Shown here: positions 10,756 to 22,097 of the stretch, one piece after another | Numbering within the stretch: the first letter of the stretch is position 1 | Layout of the letters: each line of letters starts with the position of its first letter | NCBI GenBank assembly: GCA_964020975.1 | Contig: OZ026624.1 | Location: 65,591,108-65,655,107, forward strand | Reading direction: 5' to 3' | From: Hermodice carunculata | Taxonomy: Eukaryota > Annelida > Polychaeta > Eunicida > Amphinomidae | Length of the DNA stretch: 64,000 nucleotides | Notes under the pieces: generated by a model | Told to the model about the DNA's origin: nothing | The model's input: only the letters and a program-made list of their open reading frames with translations | The model's database searches: none | Made by a program: the position numbers and the translations under genes

Positions 10756-12484
10756 ATGAGGAGAGCTGTCATATTTTGTTTTTTGGTCCTGGTGGTCTGT
10801 CAAGTTGCAGAGTCATCGTTTTTTAAAATTAGCCCGAAAGGTGGCGGTAAGTATAGGGGTATTTATGCACTAGAATAGTACATTTATACAACTCAAATAA
10901 TTGAGGAAACCGTATTCATACCCCTATCTACGCCAAAATGTCCAAAAAGTTAGAAAGTTTGCATTAAAGTTCATGTTTAGGTCATCCCATCCAGCTAAAA
11001 TAATAATCATACAATCTGGTGTGCCTGTAAGAAACTAACCAACTATCCTTTTCGCCATGTTTGTACAGAGTTAGATACACAATGCTACGTATTGTCGTCC
11101 ATCCAACTGATCTGCCCCGGCATAAAAGATCGGGTATATATGAAACCCGGATATGTAATGACAAATGTTGTTTCAGGCCTGGCCATTCCATGGTAGCCAA
11201 CAAACTATGCAAATACGGTAAGTTTTTGGAAAACAGACTTCCGCTCCACAACAGTATAAACACCGATAACATCTCACCCATTGATTCCCCTCCAAAACAG
11301 TAAACACCGATAACATTTCACCCAGTGATCTTATTGTGAAGCATTACAACAGTAAAGTAGGACAGTTGGTTTCTTAGCAAAAGTGACAATGGGTGACGAA
11401 AACACATTTACTGTTTTGTATTACCATTTCTGGCTCAATGACTGGCATTGAACACTGTTTGTCAGCTTATGTCTTGATCCTGAGACAGCACGGCTCATTT
11501 TTCACGTAATATGTTGGTGAGCTGGTGAAGATTTGTGGGTGCATGTGGACAGTGTACATGTACAAGCGCCGTACTAATGTTCTCAATTTAACGTTCTTGG
11601 ACCGTTAACAATTTTGAATAGCCATTGACAAATTGGACTGCCACGTTGCAAGAGCGATGGCCGGGTACATGTAAGGATCAAGTACAGCGGCTGATAAAAA
11701 AAATACAAAACTAGTCCTGGCATTTAAAACAGAGGTTGTCATCAAATGTTGCTAGATTTGGTATAGGTAAACATGTATGTATGGAAGTTTCGTGTGTTTG
11801 ACTTGGATACGTTTGTTGCATTATGTTTGATTTCAGCTTGCTCGTTTGCACTGTGGGGCCGTTCATTCCGGATCCCAATTGGCAAAATGGGTCCTACTTA
11901 CAGCTACCGCAGATATTGCATAACCTGCCATCCGTGCTACGCAGGATCCGGAATGAAATGTGTTATGTAAATGAAATTTTTATTTTCCTTTTTAAGTCTC
12001 AATTCTATTGTGTTGTCATCTGTTATAACCGGTTCGTTCAAAGTCCAAAACAAAAAAAAACATTTTCTGTCCCTCGTGATGTAACACACATACATGCTAT
12101 GTATAGGTAATTTCACAATATAATTAAATTTCAGAGCAAATAATGTTGTAAATAGGAAGAATAAAATGTCGTGGGGGGTACCCCCACTGATCTCATACAC
12201 CCCACATCAAGAATCTTAATTATATTTTAGTGAGTGAGGTGTGAATGCATAAATATATTTATATGCTGAAAGCGGTAGGGAGGTTCGACGCCTTAAATCC
12301 TGGTTCTGAGTATGAGTGTAAGGGTCGTAAGTCATCATAATGATTCTAGTGAAAACAAACAGGTATTTAGGTACCATAAAATATCTTGGTGTCAGTCTCG
12401 ACCAGAATTGAAAAGGTGTTAGTAAGTAAGAAGTGCAGTCAAGTTTTTTTTTTTTTTGTTTTCAGAGACGAAAAACGCTGTTGA
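10756..12484 (+). CDS. Secreted basic cysteine-rich peptide precursor (gene A, four putative exons)
   Basis: I do not recognise the family. Exons by splice sites and phase: 10756-10846, 11071-11217, 11837-11966 and 12466-12484. Exon 1 opens with MRRAVIFCFLVLVVCQVAESS, a clean signal peptide, which fixes the start. Exon 3 codes for 42 whole codons with the cysteine pattern C-x25-C-x2-C-x2-C-x7-C and the motifs GPT and YCITC. The last exon adds DEKRC and TGA, giving the sixth cysteine. All junctions are phase 1 except the last (phase 2), so the second exon can be kept (about 128 residues) or skipped (about 79) in frame. The product should enter the secretory pathway. Its small size, basic charge and cysteine spacing would suit a host-defence or toxin-like peptide, which is inference only. 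Gene B at 37357 has the same layout. If the last intron is retained, ATG-TAA at 11965-11970 would end the protein early. Confidence 0.65.
11071..11217 (+). CDS. Extra exon of gene A with furin-like RHKR site (optional exon)
   Basis: An acceptor (TTGTACAGAG, ending 11070) and a donor (G|GTAAGT at 11218) bound 49 codons' worth of open sequence in the same phase as the flanking exons. It encodes four cysteines (ICNDKCC and KLC) and the sequence LPRHKRSG, where RHKR fits the furin consensus R-X-K/R-R. Gene B has no counterpart in its first intron. It may be a diverged duplicate of the main cysteine exon, or a second mature peptide released by cleavage. The evidence is splice sites, phase and cysteines only. 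Confidence 0.45.
11249..11330. repeat. Two-copy tandem repeat in gene A intron
   Basis: AACACCGATAACATCTCACC is repeated about 45 bp later as AACACCGATAACATTTCACC, each after ACAGTA. A small intronic duplication. Confidence 0.7.
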
Positions 12485-12561
12485 TGATTCTGAGCGTTAC
12501 GAAGCTTGAGAGGCAAGGATGTGGCAAGACGGAATAGAAAATACATGTATATGAAGAAAAC

Positions 12562-12567
12562 AATAAA
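12562..12567 (+). promoter_or_regulatory. Poly(A) signal AATAAA of gene A
   Basis: AATAAA lies about 78 bases after the TGA at 12482-12484, in a 3' UTR resembling those at 438-545 and 39795-39915. Confidence 0.55.
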
Positions 12568-13028
12568 TGAAACTACGCATTATAGAATGTTACGTTGTTC
12601 ATGATTCATTTGTATCTCTGATCATAAGACCAATGCATCCCACAAAAAATTGTGTCAGTTTCGTATTGAATAAGCAAACATTCAGTTAATAGTCCAGAGC
12701 TTCTTTGCTTGACATAGTTATGGGAATTTTCAGGAATTATACAAATAAATGCTTCTACATAGAATCATTATCACATGTATAGTTAGTTGTGTCTTTATAG
12801 GAGGTTGAAACATTATCAACGGTTATAGAATGGGCATTGATTGTTGAATTGGTATTATTTATTTAACAGTATAAATGTACCAATCAGAAATACTGGCTAC
12901 ATTTTCAGATCTGAACAACAAAGTGTAACAGAAGGAAAAAGTGTTGCACAGAATGAAATTTCAGTTTTTCTTCTTATTCCTTTTCTTTTTCTTACCTTTC
13001 TCCTTGCCTACTCTTCCGCCCCGTTTTT

Positions 13029-13032
13029 TCTC

Positions 13033-13076
<44 letters not shown>

Positions 13077-13080
13077 TTTT

Positions 13081-13127
<47 letters not shown>

Positions 13128-13245
13128 CTTTCTTTCTTTCATCTTTCCTTGCTTCCTACTTCCTCCCTGTCTTCCTTCCTTCCTTTCCTTCCTGCCTCCT
13201 TCCTTCCTCTTTCTTTCTTTTCTCTCTCTCTCTTTCTGTCTGTCT
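13029..13245. repeat. (TTTC)n microsatellite grading into pyrimidine-rich DNA
   Basis: TTTC repeats to about 13140, then mixed CCTT/TCTC. Three overlapping FLSFFLSFF-type frames are artefacts. The flanks 12590-13028 and 13246-14150 show no recognised gene. Confidence 0.9.
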
Positions 13246-14149
13246 GTATAGGTAGCAGAAAAGTCGGCCTAGCTTTATGGACGCGTCACTGTGTACCACA
13301 ACATATGAGGCATGTTTTCCTACCGTGTGTGTGGAAATCCACTATTTTGCCAATGAAAACCAGACAGCAGACCACAATTTTAACCACAAGACCACATTAT
13401 TATTACACATAAATGTTCGGATACCAAAGGTATTCCTTGTTTCATTTCCTGCGTACATCAATAAAAGCCTGCATACACAATCATAGTGTAAAGAATATTT
13501 TCTATCGTCCGATTACCCATGTCTTAGGGCAGAAATATGCGGATGATTTTCTTGCAAAGTAAATTTTGATTTTATCATTTTGGAAGGTGTAGGAGATGAA
13601 GGTGGCACAGTAGGCAAGCAAACGGTGTATTTAACACAATATCCATTCCCGTTCTGTCAAGGCCAAGAAATAAAAGGAATGTCAATATTAATTATAACAC
13701 GAGAAAGTTGTAAATCAGGAATCAGATCCACTGCGCCTGGTGAATGGAGCTGGAGCACCGGTTGAACCTGCAAAAAATTGAACAGTTCTACACTATATTC
13801 CCAAACTGACCACCATTTTGTTCATGACGTTGCACTCGTGACGTCATGAAAAATGTCTCTCAAAAAGCGCAAACACTCGCAGATGAGAGCAATAGAATAT
13901 TAGAAAGGACGTTCAATTCTCAAATGTTGTAAGTTTGTCATTGCGGAACATATTTGAAGAGAGGGAAAACCAACATGTGCAAATAAACTGACACTAATTG
14001 AGACGTTGCCCAAATTGCAGGGCTCCACCCAATATAACAGTATGTGAAAAACTGCATTTTCATTTCACAACTGCACTAAGGTCACACCTGCGGAGTCATA
14101 TACCACTTTCAGCTATTCAAATGTACCAAACCTACAGTAAGATCACTCA

Positions 14150-14301
14150 AAAGTATATTGTGGTGGGAGAAGCGCAGTGTTTGTTGTATGTGGGTAGGAG
14201 CAGTGAAGTATTTGTTGTATGTGGGTTGTAGGAGTGCAATATTTGTTGATGTGGGTTGAAGAAGTGCAGTAATTGTTATATATTAGTAGGAGGAGCGCAG
14301 C
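14150..14301. repeat. Minisatellite, left part (split by a LINE)
   Basis: Units of about 30 bp with the core TTTGTTGTATGTGGGT and GTAGGAG. The same core resumes at 16034-16150 on the far side of the LINE, so the LINE inserted into an existing array. Confidence 0.7.
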
Positions 14302-14595
14302 ATTTGATTTGATTTGATATCTTTATTCGCAAAAATAATCCAATAAAAATCATAATATATACAATATATGACACAAATATTGGCAGGAGGGAAAGAAGCT
14401 TATACATGCTTATAGAACCTCCTTTATGATAAGAATTAATACATTTACATTACAGAACACTGGTGCAATATCAGAATACATATATTTCAAATTTGTTAGT
14501 TACATAACATTGTACATAGATTAACTTCCTAATAGTAAAACAAACAAACACATAAACAAAAACAGACACAAGAGGATATGGTACGGATCGAGCGA

Positions 14596-15642
14596 TCATA
14601 GTGACAGTAAATGCAATTTTAGATGACTTTTGAACATATGATAACTGTAGTTTTTAATGAGTGGTGGAATGTCATTCCAAATTTTCACACTGGTTAGGGA
14701 TTTTTCATATAATTTATGTCTGGTGAATTTCGTTCGTATATTAACAATAGGAAAACAGTTATCATATACCTGTTTAAAGTCTTTACAAAATTGTGTATAC
14801 GCTTCTTGAGGATTAGATAGATTATAAACATTATCCCATGCAAAAGTGGCAAGTTTTTCAGTAAATTCATTAATAGCGGAATCTTTTATTATACGTTTCT
14901 GTAATATCTGGATTTCATTCCGACAATTTCTACTCTGGCCACATAAGTGGAATACAGGGAAGTGGTCTGACATATCTGTAAAAAGAATACCACTAGAGGA
15001 AGAAACATTATCATGGTTGTTTGATACTATGTGATCTGTAAGTGTAGCCGACTTTGACGTGACTCTAGTTGGTCTATTGATTAAAGGAATAAAGGAGTGT
15101 GAGTATAACACATCTAGATAGTTTGATGTCAGTAAATGTGACTCATAGTTTAATAAGTTAATATTTATATCTCCCATGATATAACATATCTTATTTTCTT
15201 GTGCCACCTTAGTCAGTAAATCACCATACATGTTCTTGAAAGTATCTAGATCAGTATTAGGTGGTCTATACATAACTCCCAATATAACATCTTTCGGAAG
15301 ACCAGCTTTTTCCTTTGGTATTTCAATGAATATTGACTCCATATAGTTATCAAAATGACTAAGATCAGATCTTTCTGTATAATTAATATCATCATGGACA
15401 AATAAGGATACTCCTCCTCCTGGTCTGTCATTTCTGTAGACATTTAAATGATGATAGCTAGGTATATCATAAAGTTCAGCATCAGATTCCTTCAACCAGC
15501 TTTCAGTAATACTGATTACACTAAAAGCAAACTCAAGAGATTTTAAGTAAGAAATTAATTCAGAATGATGTTTAGGTAAACTTCGAATGTTCATGTGCAT
15601 CATTGAGAATGATGTAACAGAGAGGCCTTTATCCCTCAACAT
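14596..15642 (-). CDS. LINE endonuclease fused to LINE C-terminal tail (348 residues)
   Basis: Apurinic-like endonuclease motifs appear in order: MNIRSL (about residue 17), ITESWL (about 45), GVMYRPP (about 122), MGDININL (about 156), LTDHIVS (about 202) and MSDHFPVF (about 224). These match the L1-EN type nuclease of LINE ORF2, which nicks target DNA. After about residue 290 (YDNCFPIVNIRTK) the frame passes straight to KIWNDIPPLIKN, the usual last segment of Jockey/CR1-type ORF2 proteins. The reverse transcriptase (normally several hundred residues) is absent, yet no stop or frameshift marks the join. Flanking LINE code continues upstream in another frame. It may be one deletion event or a non-autonomous derivative. 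Confidence 0.8.
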   Translation of the reverse strand: MLRDKGLSVTSFSMMHMNIRSLPKHHSELISYLKSLEFAFSVISITESWLKESDAELYDIPSYHHLNVYRNDRPGGGVSLFVHDDINYTERSDLSHFDNYMESIFIEIPKEKAGLPKDVILGVMYRPPNTDLDTFKNMYGDLLTKVAQENKICYIMGDININLLNYESHLLTSNYLDVLYSHSFIPLINRPTRVTSKSATLTDHIVSNNHDNVSSSSGILFTDMSDHFPVFHLCGQSRNCRNEIQILQKRIIKDSAINEFTEKLATFAWDNVYNLSNPQEAYTQFCKDFKQVYDNCFPIVNIRTKFTRHKLYEKSLTSVKIWNDIPPLIKNYSYHMFKSHLKLHLLSL

Positions 15643-15659
15643 ATTAATGAATTTATCCT

Positions 15660-16033
15660 CTATGTAATATTGGCTGTAATAACCGGTACTTGGGTAGCAA
15701 TATTATTCAAGTAATTAAAGTCAGGGTCATAGTCATGTGATGGTAAATTATACTTGTTATCATCTAATTCCAATGGATTGAATACCATGCTGTTTATTTT
15801 ATGGTAATCAAATTTTGTGACAGAATGCCATAATATTGAAAGAGCAGAACAAAAATCATCTTCATCATCAAAGTGATTGAAAGACAGGCTAGTTGCGAGG
15901 AAGTCATTGCATAACCACTGAGTAACTTGTGCATGTTTAACATCACACTGAAAATAGTGGACACTTGGCATGATATTCCTTATTGCAGGCTGTACATGAA
16001 ATATGTTTCTGGTCTTTTGTTGCATGTTGTTAC
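15660..16033 (-). CDS. LINE ORF2 N-terminal part, truncated and in another frame
   Basis: On the minus strand this frame carries LSFNHFDDEDDF, MVFNPLELDD and SHDYDPDFNYLNN, phrases usual just before the endonuclease in Jockey/CR1-like LINE proteins. It ends at a stop at 15660-15662. A frame offset by one continues SQYYIEDKFINML into the endonuclease frame, so one frameshift separates the two. The 5' end is truncated at about 16033, where minisatellite resumes. Confidence 0.6.
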
Positions 16034-16150
16034 GAGGAGAGCTGTATTTGTTGTACGTGGGTTGTAGGAGTCCAATATTTGTTGATGTGGGTTGATAAAG
16101 TGTGGTATTTGTTGTATGTGGGTAGTAGGGGTTCAGTGTTTGTTGTTGTT
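16034..16150. repeat. Minisatellite, right part
   Basis: Continuation of the TTTGTTGTATGTGGGT array beyond the LINE insertion, with the same GTAGGAG and TTGTTGATGTGGGTTG phrases as at 14210-14260. Confidence 0.7.
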
Positions 16151-16189
16151 TGTTAAACTCCAACGATTCCGGGATTTTACGTTATCTTT

Positions 16190-17230
16190 TTGTTAATTTT
16201 GTGACAAAATATTTTCGCTTATTTTCCACCTCTTTTCTAAAACCATCACTGATTATTCTGAAACTTGGTGGAGGATATAGCTTGTGAAAAGACTAAAACA
16301 CTTGTGCAGTAGGTGTTGATACTCTGGATCCCTGATTTTCAGCGAATTGTTCAGTCCGGGTATTGTTGGTTAATGCTTGCCTTCCTATTGATTACCATGT
16401 AAGTCAATGGGAATTGTAATGGAAATTCACATTTTTCATTTATCCAAAACCGTCAACGAGATTCACTTCAAACTTGGTAGGGATGTACCTTAGGTGGGTA
16501 TTTACTAGGTTGGCTTCAGTGATTTTTATATTTTTTAATGAATATTTGTTGATCATATTGTGGCAAAAATAGCTTCTACAAAAGAACTAAGAGAGTTGCT
16601 CTGACATTACAAAGGCACAATTCCCCAACCCCAATTTGTTCAGCAGGTGGTACTGCGGTATTTTTCTGTGTATGTATAAATATTTGTGTTTTTTCGATAT
16701 TTTCCACTTGATCTCCAAAACCGTCACTTAGGCTGTTCTGAACCTCTGTGGTCATGTAGCGTATGGGATGGTAAAGAAAACTTGTTCTCAAGGTGGTAAT
16801 ATTCTGGATCCGTGATTTTTGAGGATTTAAAAAAAAATGGGTACTTGTCGGTTAATTGATGCATTCCTATTGATTACTATGCAAGTCAATGCGGATTGGA
16901 ATGGAGATTCACAATTTTATTTCTTCTCCAAAACTGTTTAACAAATTTACTTCAAACGTGGCGGGAATTACGAGGGGGGGTCTACCAATTTTATTCACAT
17001 AGTTATGCTCCAATTAATTTTTAAACACCTTTTTGTGACCATTTTTCAGAAAATTGAAAAAAAGTATTGTTTAAAATAGCATAGCCAATTGCTTTGAAAG
17101 TGTAAAGGACACCCTGCTAGACCTTATTTTGATTCAACATGTGGTACTTCAACTATTTTTAGAATTTTTTGAATTTTTGTATTTCTGATATCCATCAAAT
17201 TTGTTCACTACATGCTGGTACTGTCATTTT
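16190..17230 (-). repeat. Dispersed satellite-like repeat block, reverse orientation
   Basis: Repeats the phrases TTCAAACTTGG, TCCAAAACCGT and GTAAGTCAATGGGAATTG, which are the reverse complements of phrases in the blocks at 3640-5470 and 54830-56015. Two to three diverged units with period about 480 bp. Confidence 0.6.
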
Positions 17231-18540
17231 ACGATTAAAAAAAAAAATTGTCCAAAGTCGGAAAAATCGGTAAGGGGATATGTTGTATGCGAGATATCAT
17301 TTTGAAGTTCACAGGACCACTTCAGTCTGTGCATGGAAGGTCAGTTCAGCACAGGACTGTCACAGTCCTCTAGTTTCTGTTACCCAATGGGAAAATTTAG
17401 ACATTAAGTTAACAAAAACACTTGTGTCTGTTTCATTTCCTCCTATCATATCACAGGGATGCAATTATGATGACACTAACTGGTGATAATCTTCATTGTA
17501 CTTATACCACGTACTTACTTTGAGTTTGTTTATATAAGAATGCATGCTGTGAACCTATAGTTGATGTAAAAAAAATGCCTGGCTGTTATGGGTCCTGGTG
17601 TTTTGTTCATTTTTACATAGCCAAACAGCAGAAAATACATACCGGCTTCTCAAATATTTGATTGGTGACGTTCGTTGGATATGAACTGAAACTTAGCCTG
17701 CGTCAGAAATACCAATTAAGCGCTGTGGCAGCCTTCGAGTTAGTTCACAGAAACTTGTTTTACTGGAGCATAGAATACCAAACGAAGAGTGCTCTCTGTC
17801 GGTAATATTCCATTATAAATGCTGTAGTTCGAGAAATTTTAGCGCTCGACTTAATTAAACGATATTAGCGCACTTACCCCATGCGATAAACTGTCCAAGT
17901 GCCCTAAAATATCTATGCAAAGTTATTACATACACAGTAAAGGCAGAATGCTTCGTCAGAGTTTGAGAGTTGTATGGAGAACTTTGCCCATGTCCAAGTC
18001 AGCACTTCGCAAGGCTGTCATTACAGTGGCGATACATTTTCGCGTTTTGAACATATGCTGGTCAAGGGCGGACTGGCAGCAGGGTAAAAATCTCCTTGGC
18101 AACGATGTCATCCAAGGCGGGATTGGGGAGGAAATTTCCATTCAAGATTGAAAGGCTTTCAAGGTGACCAGAGTTCAATATCCTTTGTTTGCAATTGTGA
18201 GATGTGCCACACTGCAGGATTACAGCCATTGATATGCACTAAATTTAAATGCATCAAAATCTCTAATTTTAGGCAAAAAATAAAGGGTACGCTAAAATTT
18301 ATAGAAATGCAGTTCGTAATTGGCATCATAGCCTGTCAATTATAAAACGTCCACACATCCGAATTAACAACTGACAGCTTGTCCTAGAGGAAAGTCTTTC
18401 TTTACTGACTCTTGACGGCCACACATAACACGGAATCCAGAGCGGTACACCACGCAAACGCTTGATCACATAGTTTGGCCATTCTTGAGACCTATACTGA
18501 AGTAATTTAACATAATCAATACAAAAAAAAACAAAGAAAA
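17231..18540. other. No gene recognised; small shared hairpin
   Basis: AGGACTGTCACAGTCCT (about 17352) is a perfect 7-bp stem. A diverged copy, AGGACTGTCATGGTCCT, occurs near 52749. CATTTCCTCC and CATATCACA near 17435 recur near 48145. No coding exon was recognised. Confidence 0.35.
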
Positions 18541-18600
18541 TACCTAATCTTCAGTATAAGACATTTTATCGATGCACTAACCTTGTAGGCGCGTATAACC

Positions 18601-18840
18601 TTATATGCCCATTTACCTTTTAATCTACACTGATATATATTCGTATATTTACTTTTAATACGCACTTTACGTTATACCTATCACTTATATTTTACACCTA
18701 TACTAAGTTTACATATATACACAGATATTTCTATACCTTATACATCAAGCTAACTTTTACGTGTAACAATACATTCATCTTTCACAAGAATTCTATTTAA
18801 ACATATACCCTGTCACACATTTTTACCTTAAAGATAAAAC
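18601..18840. other. Strand-asymmetric G-poor stretch
   Basis: By hand count this 240-bp stretch has about 50 C and 13 G on the plus strand. TTTAC and CCTATAC-like words recur irregularly. It may be a decayed short-period tandem repeat. No coding function is seen. Confidence 0.5.
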
Positions 18841-19498
<658 letters not shown>

Positions 19499-20247
19499 CA
19501 TATGCACAATATCAACACAGCAATAAGAGTAAACGTTCTCAAGAGAACTGGAAAAACATTCTGGAAACAATATCAAGTCAAAGTTCTAAAGTGTCAACAC
19601 TACTCGGGGACTATTGTCTGCTGCTCAACATTTTTAACTCATGCACCGTGCTGACCAAGCAGAGCATGTCACAACCCAGGCAGGTTTTTATAGTTTCCAA
19701 GCAGACGGTACGCATTGCATCGGTTGACACACAGACAGTCTTGTTAAAATTCAATGATGCTGAGTATGTGTAAGTGGTTTGTTGCTGAAGTCACCAGTGA
19801 GAGTCAGCCTGGGATAAAGGTGAAACGCAGAAGGCTGTGTTCTGACAACCTGATATATCCCTTAAACAGTCATTATCATTTTCTCATATAAATCTCTGCA
19901 AGTTGCGAATGCATGACCAATACAGTGTACACACCTCAAGGTAAGCCTTCTTAGGGGAGAAGGGGCACTGAAGCAGATACAGACCTCTGAATGGACCCCA
20001 CTAAGCAGAAGCCACAAACCACTCCCTGCCCCCTCTAAGGGAACAAATATTAAGTATGCATGAAGCATGCTTGGTAGTCATAAGGTAAGTATTAAAATAT
20101 TTACATGGCACATTCAGTGGCTGGCGATTTGAGCCAGCCCCCATACTTGTGGCATGGCGAATGGCTGTCGACCCCATGCCAACCTTTTGCTTGGCCACTT
20201 ACAGCATAAATATGTGATCAAAAAGGTGAAATGTAACCCTTGTTTGC

Positions 20248-20289
20248 TAGTGCCTTAACACAAAAGGCCAAATGTTTATTAAGGCACTA
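20248..20289. other. Perfect 11-bp inverted repeat beside the recombinase stop
   Basis: TAGTGCCTTAA at 20248-20258 pairs perfectly with TTAAGGCACTA at 20279-20289 across a 20-base loop. It lies directly downstream, on the minus strand, of the tyrosine recombinase reading frame. It may belong to the element's 3' end. Confidence 0.6.
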
Positions 20290-20291
20290 TT

Positions 20292-20735
20292 TTAGTTTGT
20301 TGACACTCTTATATATTTCCGAAATGCATCTGACTTCCATCGGCCTTTCAGTCTAATTTGAATGTCAGGAACCCCTTTTTGAGCATCCCAAGAAGCTGCA
20401 CCTATGCGGAAGCTGTGTCCTTTATATGCCTGGATGTCAAAATTATAGAAGTTGAGGCAATTTTTGAGTTGGGAGTCAAAAGTAGAGCAAGTGATCTGTT
20501 GTTTCAGAGCAGAGAGAAACAGATTCTCTGGCTGAGGGCCCCTCAGTTGGATGTATTGTAAGAGCAGGTTGACCGGGCAAGATGGGAGATTTGTGGCTTT
20601 GAATGAAATAAAATGAGGCTGCCCTGACAAATTATGCTTAAAATTTCTAAAACAGGCTTTGACCTCCCATGGGACTTTATGTTTTGTGACAATAATTACA
20701 TCCGAAAGTTGCACTACATTGTGTTCAGTTTGCAT
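20292..20735 (-). mobile_element. Tyrosine recombinase part of the fossil element
   Basis: The segment carries GHSFRIGAASW, the H-x-x-R box of tyrosine recombinases, then LKGRWKSDAFRKYIR with the family's GRW and catalytic tyrosine context. In life such enzymes integrate a circular DNA intermediate of DIRS-type elements. Here it is part of a broken fossil copy. Confidence 0.8.
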
Positions 20736-20739
20736 GCAA

Positions 20740-22082
20740 TAACCGTTTTTCTGCTACCCTTCATGATTAAGAAATCGGGGCAGGATTGTTTATTAATGAC
20801 AAAGACCAGAGCCTCATTATCTGTGAGCAACAGAATGGAGTGATTACACAAAAGAGGACCCCAGACATGCAACGCTAAGCCAATAGGGAACAGTTCTAAG
20901 AAAGAGATGTGCATTGACTTCCACGTTTCTGGGAAGACACCATAAAAATATTTGGAGCCTAAAACTGCCCAAACCCCCAATTGCAGCTGCGTCCGTTTCT
21001 AAAGTGAGTTGTTTGCTAGAGAGCCAGTTCTCTTCTAAAAACATGGTTTTCCCATTTTCCAGACAGGAATTCAAGCCAACATGCCATATCTGCACGTGAT
21101 TCTGCAGTTACACATACAAAATAATGGGGCTTCATCTCAGTGCTTCTGGTAAGATGAATTAGCCGTCTTAGAAAAGCACACCCTGGGACAACTGCCATGC
21201 AGGCAAAAGAAAGAGAGCCTACCAAGGATTAAATGGCATGTAATTTCAAATCCATGCACTTTCGGATTTTGTCGTGAGTTAGATGCAATTCCATTTTTAC
21301 TGCATTGAGCACAATTCCAAGAAAAACTAAAGTTTGGGCCGGGACTATTGTTTTGTCGTGCGCAATGGGGATTCCTATTTCATCACAGAGAGACAAAAAT
21401 TTAGTCAATGAATGAAGGCACCCATCTTTTGATTTGTGTGCTGTCCAGAAATCGTCCAGGTAGTGGACACAATGTGGAATGTGCAACTTGTTCAGCATGA
21501 TCCATTCCAAAGTGAAACTTAGGGCCTCAAACATTTTGCATGAACTTGATGTGCCCATGAGCAAACGATGATCATAATAGATTTTTCCATTCCATGTGAA
21601 ACCTGGAAAACTGTAATCACTCAGATTCACTGGAATGAGCCTAAACGCGTGAAGGATGTCCACTTTAGCTATGAATGCATTTGGGCCTAGGTGTTTTAAA
21701 CAACAGACTGCATCATCGACGCCACCGTATTGGACATGAGCTGCATCTGGGGGGATAACATCATTGATTGAGCCAGAATCTTTGGTACCCACATAGGAAA
21801 GATTGTGGATGAGACGGAAGTCTCCATTTTTTCTTTGGAACCAGGCCTAAAGGACTGAGATGTAGGTTGTCAAAGTGTTTTGAGTTGAAAGGGCCAGCAT
21901 CGTTTCTTTTTGGATCCTTTCTGAGACGACTTCTGGATGCATTCTTGCACTTTTGGAATTTGAGCAATTTTGTCCTGATCTATCCAATCAAAACCTGAAG
22001 ATAAGCCGCATGTAAAACCGTTAAATAAGTCATCAATCTTATCCTGCGGGTACCCTTTAAGGTACTCCTTTAATCTTTCCAT
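20740..22082 (-). mobile_element. Reverse transcriptase and RNase H part of the fossil element
   Basis: Reverse transcriptase signs include FIAKVDILHAFRLIPV, YDHRLLMGTSSSCKMF and HYLDDFWTAH. RNase H signs include LETDAAAIGGLG, ELFPIGLALHVWG and LTDNEALVFVIN. The pattern fits DIRS-order elements. The copy is a fossil and its frames are interrupted. Confidence 0.75.
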
Positions 22083-22097
22083 GCGTATTGGTGTAGG

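Larger units (their letters stand above)
14302..16033 (-). mobile_element. LINE (Jockey/CR1-like) with internal deletion of the reverse transcriptase
   Basis: Reading on the minus strand, the element runs from about 16033 to a 3' tail of CAAAT repeats at 14302-14320, preceded by an AATAAAGATAT-type end. It carries an N-terminal coding part, an endonuclease domain and a C-terminal tail, but no reverse transcriptase. Both ends lie in one minisatellite, and GAGGAG-containing sequence is found at each edge, which could be a decayed target-site duplication or simply the array unit. Confidence 0.75.

Noticed and set aside
12841-13255. 136- and 104-codon FLSFF-rich frames
   Set aside because: They translate a (TTTC)n microsatellite and its pyrimidine-rich flank.
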